The notes beneath the pieces were generated by a model. It worked only from the letters and a program-made list of their open reading frames with translations, was not told the DNA's origin and did not search any database. From Firmicutes bacterium UBA1764 (GTDB taxonomy: Bacteria; Bacillota; Clostridia; Peptostreptococcales; Anaerovoracaceae), in contig DCHA01000057.1 of NCBI GenBank assembly GCA_002315535.1, positions 78,281-91,268 of the forward strand: 12,988 nucleotides of DNA, given 5' to 3'. This document shows positions 6,447 through 12,988 of this stretch, one piece after another. The stretch's first letter is position 1, and each line of letters begins with the position of its first letter. The position numbers and the translations under genes were made by a program.

Positions 6447-7555
6447 AGAAAGTTATGACAGTCTTCGGGACCCGTCCCGAGGCAATAAAAATGGCGCCCG
6501 TAGTAAAGGCCTTGAAAAATACCGAAGGCATCAACTGCCTGGTCTGCGTAACCGCCCAGCACAGAGAAATGCTTGACCAGGTTCTCGAGCTCTTTGACAT
6601 TCACCCTGACTACGACCTGAATATAATGAAGCCAAATCAAACCCTTTCCATGATTACTGCAAACGTAATCACCGGAATGGAAGAGGTTTTAGTAAAAGAG
6701 CGCCCAGATCTTGTTTTGGTTCACGGCGATACAAGCACAACCTTTGCCACATCTCTGGCATGCTACTATCAGCAGATTCCCGTTGGACACGTTGAGGCAG
6801 GCCTCAGAACCTATGACAAGTACTCCCCGTTCCCGGAAGAGATGAACCGTGTGCTTACAGGTCAGATTTCAGAAATTAACTTTGCACCGACCGAAAGAAA
6901 CCGCAGCAACCTTTTAAGAGAGGGCGTTGCTCCGGAAAAGATATTCATTACAGGAAATACCGTAATCGATGCGCTGCTTGAAACCGCCGCAAAGCCGTAC
7001 GAGTTTGAAGACGAGGTTTTAAAGAGCATCGACTTCGAGCACAAGAGAGTAATCGCGGTAACCGCGCACAGACGCGAGAACCTCGGCGAATATATGGCAG
7101 AGATTTTCAGCGCCATCGCAGATATTGCGCGCGAGTACGAGGATGTCGAGGTTGTTTACCCTGTTCATCTCAACCCTAAGGTTAGAGAAGAGGCTAATCA
7201 GTACCTTGGCGGAATTCCGAATATTCATTTAATCGAGCCGCTTACCTATCAGCCATTTGTAAAGCTTCAGGCAAAATCCTTCTTTATTATTACCGACAGC
7301 GGCGGAATACAGGAAGAGGCGCCAAGCCTTGGAAAGCCGGTTCTGGTTGTTCGCAAGGAAACCGAAAGGCCGGAGGCTGTCGAGGCCGGAACAGTTAAGA
7401 TGGCCGGAGTCGACCGTAAGACAGTTTATTCACTGGCAAAAGAGCTTCTTGATGATAAAGAAGCTTATGATAAAATGGCTCGCGCCATTAACCCTTACGG
7501 CGATGGAAAAGCAGCCGTTAGAATCGCAAAAATCATCAAAACAGGGTCATTATAA
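6443..7555 (+). CDS. wecB: UDP-N-acetylglucosamine 2-epimerase (non-hydrolysing)
   Basis: The cytoplasmic enzyme interconverts UDP-GlcNAc and UDP-ManNAc. The 370-residue protein has every family signature: FGTRPEAIKMAPV at the N-terminus, HGDTSTTFA (Asp96), GHVEAGLRT (Glu118), PFPEEMNR (Glu132), TGNTVIDAL, TAHRRENLG (His209), VVYPVHLNP, and the UDP-binding TDSGGIQEEAPSLGKP with RKETERPEAVEAGT. The length is standard. It overlaps wecA by four bases (ATGA) and has AAGGA at 6429-6433 inside wecA. Together with wecA it supplies ManNAc for linkage units or for ManNAc-containing wall polymers. It is the last gene of the operon, before a strong terminator. Confidence 0.96.
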   Translation: MKKVMTVFGTRPEAIKMAPVVKALKNTEGINCLVCVTAQHREMLDQVLELFDIHPDYDLNIMKPNQTLSMITANVITGMEEVLVKERPDLVLVHGDTSTTFATSLACYYQQIPVGHVEAGLRTYDKYSPFPEEMNRVLTGQISEINFAPTERNRSNLLREGVAPEKIFITGNTVIDALLETAAKPYEFEDEVLKSIDFEHKRVIAVTAHRRENLGEYMAEIFSAIADIAREYEDVEVVYPVHLNPKVREEANQYLGGIPNIHLIEPLTYQPFVKLQAKSFFIITDSGGIQEEAPSLGKPVLVVRKETERPEAVEAGTVKMAGVDRKTVYSLAKELLDDKEAYDKMARAINPYGDGKAAVRIAKIIKTGSL

Positions 7556-7587
7556 GTTATACCCAAACATTAACAGGCAATTGTGGA

Positions 7588-7623
7588 AAGAACGTTCGAT
7601 ATAAAGCGAACGTTCTTGTTTTG
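7588..7623 (+). terminator. Rho-independent terminator after wecB
   Basis: An 11-bp perfect stem (AAGAACGTTCG 7588-7598 with CGAACGTTCTT 7607-7617) with an 8-base loop is followed by GTTTTGT. It ends the glnS-to-wecB operon 32 bases after the stop codon. Confidence 0.88.
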
Positions 7624-7658
7624 TAATTTCAAAAAATCAAAAAAATATGGATATTTCC

Positions 7659-7686
7659 TTGATGATTTCGTGTATAAGGGTACAAT
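7659..7686 (+). promoter_or_regulatory. Promoter of the nucleoside transporter operon
   Basis: TTGATG (7659-7664) and TACAAT (7681-7686) are 16 bases apart, a good sigma-A pair. The predicted start near 7693 gives a leader of about 65 bases. That leader is too short for a purine riboswitch, and none of the conserved purine-riboswitch core was found. Confidence 0.65.
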
Positions 7687-7703
7687 AACAGTATCAAAAC
7701 ATA

Positions 7704-7736
7704 CTTATTCGTATTTTTTGTACGAGATTTAATAAG
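7704..7736 (+). promoter_or_regulatory. AT-rich hairpin in the transporter leader
   Basis: CTTATT and CGTA (7704-7713) can pair with TACG (7721-7724) and AATAAG (7731-7736), leaving a 6-base bulge. The hairpin ends a few bases before the AAGGAG ribosome site (7742-7747). It may be an mRNA stabiliser or a protein-binding operator. The evidence is only the pairing. Confidence 0.3.
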
Positions 7737-7757
7737 AATTTAAGGAGATTATTAGAA

Positions 7758-8984
7758 ATGAAAAGAATTTTAGCTATTCTTCTCGCACTCGCAATGATTT
7801 TTTCACTTGCAGCATGCGGAGAACAGAAGACAGAAGAACCTCAGGCAGAGACTGAAGCAACAGTATTCAAGGCTGGTATGGTTTGCATCGGTGACGAGCA
7901 GGCAGCATACGACAGAAACTTCTACATGGCAGCTGACGCAGCTAAGGAACAGCTTGCTGCAAAGGGCATCAATGTAGAATGGACATACACATACAACCAT
8001 CCTGAAGGAGACCCGGTTGCAGTTGACTGCGAAGAGCTCGCAGACAGTGGTTGCCAGTTAATCATCTGCAACTCCTATGGTCAGGAACCGGCTGCTCTTA
8101 CAATTGCTCCGGATTACCCAGATACAGTATTCGTAGGATGCACAAATGAAGGTGGTTGGAAGGATTCCCTTACAAACACAGTTAACGCATTCCCAAGCAT
8201 TTACGAAGGTCGTTACCTCGCAGGCGTTGCTGCAGGTTGCAAGCTTCAGGAAATGATCGACAACGGCGAAATCACAGCTGATGAAGCAGTTCTCGGTTAC
8301 GTAGGCGCATTCACATTCGCAGAAGTAATTTCAGGTTACACAGCATTCTTCCTTGGCGCACAGAGCATTTGCCCAAGCGCTACAATGCTTGTAGAATTCA
8401 TCGGTTCTTGGGGAGATCCAACAATGGAAGCTCAGACAGCTCAGGACCTTATCGACAGAGGCGCAGTTCTTATTTCACAGCACTCTGACTCCACAACACC
8501 GGCTACAACAGCTCAGCAGAACGGTGTTTACCACGTAGGTTATAACATTGCCATGAGTGATGTTGCTCCGGATGCAAGCATCATTTCATCCAGAATTGAC
8601 TGGACAAACTACATGGTATATGTAATTGAAACAATCGTTAACGGCGGAACAGTTGATCAGGACTACTACCAGCACGGTCTTGCAAGCGGAGACGTTAAGC
8701 TCACAGACCTCAACACAGCAATCGCTGCTCCTGGAACACAGGAAGCTATCGACGCTGCTGCTGCTGCAATCAAGGCTGGCACACTCCAGGTTTACGATAC
8801 AAGCAAGTTCACAGTTGCAGGCGAAACAGTTACACAGTGCTTCGCACTTGATATGGACGGTGACTGGGCTGCTGATACAGAAGAAGCAGTATTCGATGGT
8901 GCATTCCACGAAAGCTACTTCCAGTCAGCTCCGTACTTCGGACTCAGAATCGACGGAATTACACTTGTAAACGAAGCTTACTAA
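7758..8984 (+). CDS. BMP-family substrate-binding lipoprotein of a nucleoside ABC transporter
   Basis: This is the extracytoplasmic receptor of the ABC importer encoded downstream. The 408-residue precursor has a lipoprotein signal with the lipobox LAAC, so the mature protein starts at Cys20 and is membrane-anchored. A short Glu/Thr-rich linker follows. The two-lobe BMP (PnrA/TmpC) fold is recognised by FKAGMVCIGDEQAAYDRNFY, the FVGCTNEGG strand, YEGRYLAGVAAG, GYVGAFTFAEVISGYTAFFL, the AQDLIDRGAVLISQHSDS segment and VYHVGYNIAMSDVAPDASI. Relatives bind purine or other nucleosides (PnrA, and NupN of B. subtilis); the exact ligand is not predictable. AAGGAG sits 10 bases before the ATG. The codon choice looks restricted and even, as in highly expressed genes. 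The binding protein leads the operon and is separated from the ATPase by 107 bases. Confidence 0.92.
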   Translation: MKRILAILLALAMIFSLAACGEQKTEEPQAETEATVFKAGMVCIGDEQAAYDRNFYMAADAAKEQLAAKGINVEWTYTYNHPEGDPVAVDCEELADSGCQLIICNSYGQEPAALTIAPDYPDTVFVGCTNEGGWKDSLTNTVNAFPSIYEGRYLAGVAAGCKLQEMIDNGEITADEAVLGYVGAFTFAEVISGYTAFFLGAQSICPSATMLVEFIGSWGDPTMEAQTAQDLIDRGAVLISQHSDSTTPATTAQQNGVYHVGYNIAMSDVAPDASIISSRIDWTNYMVYVIETIVNGGTVDQDYYQHGLASGDVKLTDLNTAIAAPGTQEAIDAAAAAIKAGTLQVYDTSKFTVAGETVTQCFALDMDGDWAADTEEAVFDGAFHESYFQSAPYFGLRIDGITLVNEAY

Positions 8985-9013
8985 TAATTTCCTAACATAA
9001 ATAATCAATAGAA

Positions 9014-9047
9014 AAGAGGACGGACTGCTAAAGGCTCCGCCCTCTTT
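9014..9047 (+). terminator. Intercistronic hairpin, probable attenuator or mRNA stabiliser
   Basis: AAGAGGACGGA (9014-9024) pairs with TCCGCCCTCTT (9036-9046) with a single A-C mismatch and an 11-base loop. The T-run after it is short (TTT then CCTG), so termination would be partial. Placed between the binding protein and the ATPase, it would give more receptor than transporter mRNA, as often seen in ABC operons. No promoter was found after it. Confidence 0.6.
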
Positions 9048-9091
9048 CCTGTCATTTAAGACTCACTTATTTCTGTAAATCGAGACACATA

Positions 9092-10609
9092 ATGGAACAC
9101 GCAGTAGAATTTAGAAAAATTACAAAGAGGTTCGGATCGGTAATCGCTAATAATTCGGTTGACCTTTATCTGGACCGAGGGATTATTATGTCCCTGCTTG
9201 GCGAGAACGGCTCCGGCAAAACAACTCTTATGAATATGCTTGCCGGTATCTACTTCCCTGATGAAGGACAGATCTTTGTTGACGGAAAGCCTGTTACTAT
9301 CGCCTCCCCAAAGGATGCCTATGACAATGGTATCGGTATGGTTCATCAGCACTTCATGCTGGTTGACGTTTTTACCGCCGCTGAAAATGTTGCTCTTGGA
9401 CTTGAAGACGGCAAGTACGATATGAAGGCTGTTGCCGCAAGAGTGCAGGAGATTTCCGACAAGTACGGCTTTGGCATTGACCCTAATAAAAAGATATATG
9501 ACATGTCTGTTTCTGAAAAGCAGACAGTAGAAATAATTAAGATTCTGTACCGTGGTGCAGACATTCTTATTCTTGATGAGCCGACCGCAGTTTTAACACC
9601 GCAGGAAACTCAGAACCTTTTCAAGGTTATGAAGAATATGAAGGAGGATGGCAAGGCTATCATCATCATTACTCATAAGCTGAACGAGGTTATGGAGGTC
9701 TCTGATGTCGTTGCAGTTCTTCGTAAGGGCGAGCACATCAAGACCGTTCGTACAAATGAAACAAATCCTGACGAGCTTACCGAATGGATGGTAGGCCGTG
9801 CAGTTGAGCTTGATATCGCAAGACTTGATCCTGTTAATCCGACCCCGCGTATTACTATCGCAGGCCTCAGCTGCCGCGACAGTGAAGGCGTAAAGAAGCT
9901 TGATGACGTTGGCTTCATCGCTTACGGCGGAGAAATCCTTGGCATCGCAGGCATCGCAGGCTCCGGACAAAAGGAGCTGCTCGAGGCAATCGCAGGTCTC
10001 AGACATCTCGATTCCGGCTCAATTATTTATTCTCCGGAGGGCGCCGCTCCGCAGGAGCTCGTTGGCAAGACTCCGATGGAAATCAGAGAAGCCGGCGTAG
10101 CTATGGCATTTGTTCCTGAGGACAGACTCGGAATGGGTCTTGTCGGCGGCATGGGAATGCCGGGCAACATGATGCTCAGATCCTGGAAACAGGGAAAGGG
10201 AATCTTCGTTGACAAGAAGGCTCCTGAAAAGCTTGCAGAGGATGTATACAAATTCCTCGAAGTTGTAACACCTTCACTTGACTATCCGGTTAGAAAGCTT
10301 TCCGGTGGTAACGTACAGAAGGTCCTCGTAGGACGTGAAATCGCATCCAGCCCTACTGTACTTATGACAGCATATGCCGTAAGAGGCCTTGATATTAACA
10401 CCTCTTACGTAATTTACAACCTTATGGCCGGCCAAAAGGCAAAGGGCGTTGCAGTTATATTCGTAGGCGAAGATCTCGACGTACTGCTTCAGCTTTGCGA
10501 CAGAATCCTCGTTATGTGCGATGGTAAGGTCAGCGGAATTGTTAATGCAAGAACAACTACCAAAGAAGAAATCGGTCTTCTCATGACAAGCGAAGGAGGT
10601 AATAAATAA
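9092..10609 (+). CDS. Nucleoside ABC transporter ATP-binding protein, double domain (NupO/RbsA-like)
   Basis: This cytoplasmic ATPase subunit drives import. Its 505 residues hold two ABC domains, as in sugar (RbsA) and nucleoside (NupO) importers. Domain 1 is complete: Walker A GENGSGKT (37-44), Q-loop HQHFMLV (85-91), signature MSVSEKQTVEI (138-148, the usual non-LSGGQ form of this family), Walker B ILILDEP (158-164) and the switch His195. Domain 2 is degenerate. Its Walker A region GIAGSGQKEL (287-296) lacks the catalytic lysine, the signature LSGGNVQK (403-410) is intact, the Walker B region reads VLMTAYAVRGLD (423-434) without the usual catalytic acid, and no switch His is seen after VIFVGEDLD. 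One active and one inactive site is normal for the family. No clear Shine-Dalgarno precedes the ATG, so translation may be weak. Confidence 0.93.
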   Translation: MEHAVEFRKITKRFGSVIANNSVDLYLDRGIIMSLLGENGSGKTTLMNMLAGIYFPDEGQIFVDGKPVTIASPKDAYDNGIGMVHQHFMLVDVFTAAENVALGLEDGKYDMKAVAARVQEISDKYGFGIDPNKKIYDMSVSEKQTVEIIKILYRGADILILDEPTAVLTPQETQNLFKVMKNMKEDGKAIIIITHKLNEVMEVSDVVAVLRKGEHIKTVRTNETNPDELTEWMVGRAVELDIARLDPVNPTPRITIAGLSCRDSEGVKKLDDVGFIAYGGEILGIAGIAGSGQKELLEAIAGLRHLDSGSIIYSPEGAAPQELVGKTPMEIREAGVAMAFVPEDRLGMGLVGGMGMPGNMMLRSWKQGKGIFVDKKAPEKLAEDVYKFLEVVTPSLDYPVRKLSGGNVQKVLVGREIASSPTVLMTAYAVRGLDINTSYVIYNLMAGQKAKGVAVIFVGEDLDVLLQLCDRILVMCDGKVSGIVNARTTTKEEIGLLMTSEGGNK

Positions 10610-11785
10610 ATGAATACTAAAGAACCTCTCATTCGTTTAGCAAAAAGAGAAGATATGGCAAGGAGCCAGATGTGGGCTATCAGACTTGGTGCCTTCTTAT
10701 TTGCAATAATCCTCGGCGGCCTGATCTTCTTCCTTGTTGACTCAAATCCCGTTGAGGCATACGGCACAATGATTGCCGGAGCCCTCGGAAAGAAATCCGG
10801 TCTTCGCCAGGTTGCAAAGCTTGCCATTCCTCTTCTTGGAACAGCACTTGCACTTGCTCCGTGCTTCAAGATGAAGTACTGGAACATCGGTGCAGAAGGA
10901 CAGATTACTATGGGCGCAGCTGCCGCAAGCTTCTTCGCTCTTAAGTGCTATCAGGGACTGCCATCAGTTGCACTTCTCATCATCATGGGTATTGCTTCCA
11001 TGGTTTTTGGTGCATTCTGGGCTATGATTCCTGCATACTTTAAATCAAAATGGGGCACAAACGAAACTCTGTTTACTCTGATGCTCAACTACATCGCCAT
11101 CGGTATTGTAGGCTGGCTGCAGGGTGGCCCTTGGGAAGGAAAGCCGGGTTCACAGATCATCCCGAACTTTGACACAAAGGCAGTTCTTCCGAAATTATTT
11201 GGCGTACATATCGGATGGATAATCGTACTTGTACTTTCAGTAGTGATGTTCATCTATTTGGAATATACAAAGCACGGCTTTGAAGTTGCCGTTCTCGGTG
11301 AATCAGAAAATACAGCTCGCTACGCAGGTATGAACGTTGCTCTCGTAACAGTTCGTACAGCTGCTATGTCCGGAGCCATCGCAGGCCTTGTTGGTTTCAT
11401 GCTCGCAAGCGGAACAAACCAGACACTCTTCTCCGGAATTGCCGCAGGCGCAGGCTTTACCGCAATTACAGTTTGCTGGCTGTCACAGCTTAACCCGTTT
11501 GCAATGATTGGTATTTCAGTCCTGCTTGCTGTATTAAGCAAGGGCGCAAGCACACTTCAGACAGCGCTTTCAATCCCTGCATCTGTATCTGATATCATCA
11601 CAGGTATCATTCTTCTCAGCATGCTCGGCTGCGAATTCTTCATTAACTACAGAATGATCTTCCGTGGCAAGCACGAAGAGATTCAAAAGACTATGGCAAA
11701 GCCAAAGGTAGAGGAAACTTCGGCAGAAGAAATAGGCCAGAAAGTTGCACCATGGGATGCAGCTGAAGAAAAGGAGGCTGAATAA
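10610..11785 (+). CDS. Nucleoside ABC transporter permease 1 (NupP-like)
   Basis: This is an integral membrane subunit of the BPD_transp_2 family (RbsC/NupP type). The 391 residues have a cytoplasmic N-terminus of about 22 residues, then about nine hydrophobic segments between 25 and 347. The conserved loop KYWNIGAEGQITMGA is at 89-103. The ATPase-contact loop LGESENTARYAGMN is at 229-242, and the core GAGFTAITVCWLSQLNPF is at 280-297. A charged C-terminal tail of about 40 residues, rich in Glu and Lys, follows residue 350 and is cytoplasmic. The ATG immediately follows the stop of the ATPase gene, with AAGGAGGT at 10593-10600 inside that gene. It forms the channel with the next gene product. 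Confidence 0.93.
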   Translation: MNTKEPLIRLAKREDMARSQMWAIRLGAFLFAIILGGLIFFLVDSNPVEAYGTMIAGALGKKSGLRQVAKLAIPLLGTALALAPCFKMKYWNIGAEGQITMGAAAASFFALKCYQGLPSVALLIIMGIASMVFGAFWAMIPAYFKSKWGTNETLFTLMLNYIAIGIVGWLQGGPWEGKPGSQIIPNFDTKAVLPKLFGVHIGWIIVLVLSVVMFIYLEYTKHGFEVAVLGESENTARYAGMNVALVTVRTAAMSGAIAGLVGFMLASGTNQTLFSGIAAGAGFTAITVCWLSQLNPFAMIGISVLLAVLSKGASTLQTALSIPASVSDIITGIILLSMLGCEFFINYRMIFRGKHEEIQKTMAKPKVEETSAEEIGQKVAPWDAAEEKEAE

Positions 11786-12771
11786 TGAACTTTAATTTGA
11801 TGGGTTTAATTAGAGCCGCTATTCTTAACGGCACACCGCTTCTCTTTGGTACAAGCGGCGAAATTCTTACTGAAAAGGCAGGAAACCTCAACCTCGGCGT
11901 TGAAGGTCTTATGTATATGGGCGGAGCTTTCGGGCTTTGCGGAGCATATGTTTACGGAAATATAATGGGCGATGCCGCAAGCGGTGTTGTCGCAGTAATC
12001 ATTTCCCTGATTTGCAGCTTTATTGCCGGAGCTATTGGTTCTTTAATCTTCAGCTTCCTGACAATTACTCTCAGAGCAAACCAGAACGTAACCGGTCTTG
12101 CACTTACCATTTTCGGTACCGGAGTCGGACAGTTCATGGGCGAGCTCATGAGAATCAGAGCAGGCGGAAATGTTGCAGTAAGCAATGCTCTTAAGAATGC
12201 TTTCGCAAATTCATTCTTCCCGCAGGCAATGCAGGATATCCCTGTTATCGGACCGCTGCTCTTCAGCTACAACGTATTTGTATATCTCGGCGTAATTATG
12301 GTCATTGCAATGTGGTTCTTCATGACCAAGACCAGAAAGGGACTTTACCTCAGATCTGTTGGTGAGTCTCCGGCAACAGCTGACTCCGCAGGTATCAATG
12401 TTGAGAAGTATAAGTATCTTGCAACAATTATCGGTGGCGGCATTTCCGCTATCGGCGGCATGGTTTATACAATGACAATCGCAGGTACAGTTTGGAACCA
12501 CACAGCACTCTCCGGCGAAGGCTGGGTTGCAGTTGCTCTGGTTATCTTCTGTCTGTGGAAGCCGCTCAACTCACTTTGGGGCTCAGCACTCTTTGGTGGA
12601 CTTCTTATTCTCTACCTCAGACTGCCAATCCCATTTATCCCGACCCAGATCTACAAGGTTGTTCCTTACATCGCAACCGCTGTTGTACTCGTTCTCGTTT
12701 CAATGCGTCAGCGCAGAGAGGACCAGCCACCTGCAGCACTTGGTCAGGCATATTTCAGAGAAGAAAGATAG
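11785..12771 (+). CDS. Nucleoside ABC transporter permease 2 (NupQ-like)
   Basis: This second BPD_transp_2 permease has 328 residues and about eight to nine hydrophobic segments. Family motifs are EILTEKAGNLNLGVEGLM (26-43), the ATPase-contact loop VGESPATADSAGINV (192-206), and GEGWVAVALVIFCLWKPLN (244-262). The C-terminal PPAALGQAYFREER closely matches the usual end of NupQ-type permeases. Its start overlaps the stop of the preceding permease as TAATG, and AAGGAGG is at 11771-11777. The two permeases, the ATPase and the lipoprotein form a complete importer of the NupNOPQ kind. Confidence 0.94.
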   Translation: MNFNLMGLIRAAILNGTPLLFGTSGEILTEKAGNLNLGVEGLMYMGGAFGLCGAYVYGNIMGDAASGVVAVIISLICSFIAGAIGSLIFSFLTITLRANQNVTGLALTIFGTGVGQFMGELMRIRAGGNVAVSNALKNAFANSFFPQAMQDIPVIGPLLFSYNVFVYLGVIMVIAMWFFMTKTRKGLYLRSVGESPATADSAGINVEKYKYLATIIGGGISAIGGMVYTMTIAGTVWNHTALSGEGWVAVALVIFCLWKPLNSLWGSALFGGLLILYLRLPIPFIPTQIYKVVPYIATAVVLVLVSMRQRREDQPPAALGQAYFREER

Positions 12772-12785
12772 TATATATAGAAAAC

Positions 12786-12826
12786 AAATACCCGAGAAAA
12801 AATATTTTTTCTCGGGTATTTTTATA
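12786..12826. terminator. Perfect 36-bp palindrome, bidirectional terminator
   Basis: The left arm (12786-12803) and right arm (12804-12821) are exact reverse complements with no spacer, giving an 18-bp inverted repeat (AAATACCCGAG outer half, A/T-only centre). The right side continues in T, and the left side gives a T-run on the minus strand. It lies 14 bases after the last permease gene. It should end that operon and also stop minus-strand transcripts from the transposase side. Confidence 0.85.
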
Positions 12827-12843
12827 CAATCTACGGCAGAAAA

Positions 12844-12988
12844 CCCAGAAGTCTTCAGCTTCTGGGATGAATGCCTTCGAAAATTAGCCTTGGTTTTCAA
12901 TATATCTGCGGATTGTTTCAGGATTTGCCTCTCCGATTGAACAGGCAAAAAATCCGTCTGACCAAAAGGTATGCTCTTTCCAAAACTG
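12844..12988 (-). mobile_element. IS200/IS605-family element, partial (3' end only)
   Basis: The region holds the C-terminal part of a Y1 transposase reading leftwards and, past its stop codon, a perfect hairpin. The hairpin (CCCAGAAG 12844-12851 with CTTCTGGG 12859-12866, 7-base loop) is of the subterminal kind that these transposases recognise as single-stranded DNA. The element extends beyond the window. Its exact tip, somewhere between 12822 and 12843, cannot be set because the cleavage tetranucleotide and the other end are not visible. Confidence 0.65.
12884..12988 (-). CDS. tnpA: IS200/IS605 transposase TnpA, C-terminal fragment
   Basis: On the minus strand from the window edge, 34 codons read QFWKEHTFWSDGFFACSIGE onwards and end ...TIRRYIENQG, then TAA at 12884-12886. 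WKEHTFWSDGFFACSIGEA is the usual C-terminal sequence of IS200-type TnpA. In TIRRYIENQG the tyrosine (codon 12902-12904) is the likely DNA-cleaving nucleophile, with the conserved Gln four residues later. The protein is short (normally about 130-155 residues), so roughly three quarters of it lies outside the window. Whether the rest is intact is unknown. No TnpB or accessory gene is visible here. Confidence 0.82.
   Translation of the reverse strand, partial: QFWKEHTFWSDGFFACSIGEANPETIRRYIENQG

Noticed and set aside
7693..7757. Purine riboswitch before the nucleoside transporter
   Set aside because: Guanine riboswitches often precede such operons, but this leader is only about 65 bases and lacks the conserved junction and loop sequences.
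12492..12940. Forward open frames of 131 and 137 residues overlapping the end of the second permease
   Set aside because: They are out of frame with the permease, cross the terminator palindrome, and show no domain. They are shadows of the permease gene and the IS end.

Overview
The window looks like chromosomal DNA from a low-to-mid GC anaerobic Firmicute, probably a gut Clostridia. Supporting signs are sigma-A-like promoters, strong AAGGAGG ribosome binding sites, an S-layer-homology (SLH) surface protein, a ComEB-type dCMP deaminase followed by wecA and wecB, and a BMP/Nup-type nucleoside ABC operon. The taxon is inferred from gene content only. No rRNA, tRNA or CRISPR array was seen.

Layout: (1) 1-152 is probably the end of an upstream gene whose frame crosses a G7 tract and a bidirectional terminator. 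(2) 153-620 (minus) is an Lrp/AsnC regulator with its own promoter at 651-679. (3) 621-1024 is a roughly 400 bp regulatory region. It holds AT-rich inverted repeats, a 12-bp direct repeat, a promoter overlapped by an inverted repeat, and a compact RNA leader that folds on paper into a three-way junction. (4) 1025-2302 encodes a secreted SLH protein whose C-terminal half is two repeats, each carrying a cystatin-like QVVAG-x-NY motif. (5) 2459-7555 is a tight, probably single, operon glnS-truA-comEB-wecA-wecB, ended by a strong hairpin. (6) 7758-12771 is a nucleoside-type ABC uptake operon: BMP-family lipoprotein, double ATPase and two permeases. A possible processing or attenuation hairpin lies between the first two genes, and a perfect 36-bp palindrome ends the operon. 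(7) 12844-12988 is the end of an IS200/IS605-type element, with the C-terminus of a Y1 transposase on the minus strand and a subterminal hairpin.

How the parts connect: glnS and truA both act on tRNA. comEB makes dUMP for thymidylate synthesis. wecA and wecB supply lipid-linked GlcNAc and UDP-ManNAc for a wall glycopolymer. In related bacteria SLH domains anchor on pyruvylated, ManNAc-containing wall polymers, so the SLH protein and wecAB could serve the same cell surface (inference). The downstream transporter would import nucleosides, complementing the pyrimidine enzyme.

The least explained parts are the structured leader with mutually exclusive pairings and the SLH/cystatin-like protein it precedes.
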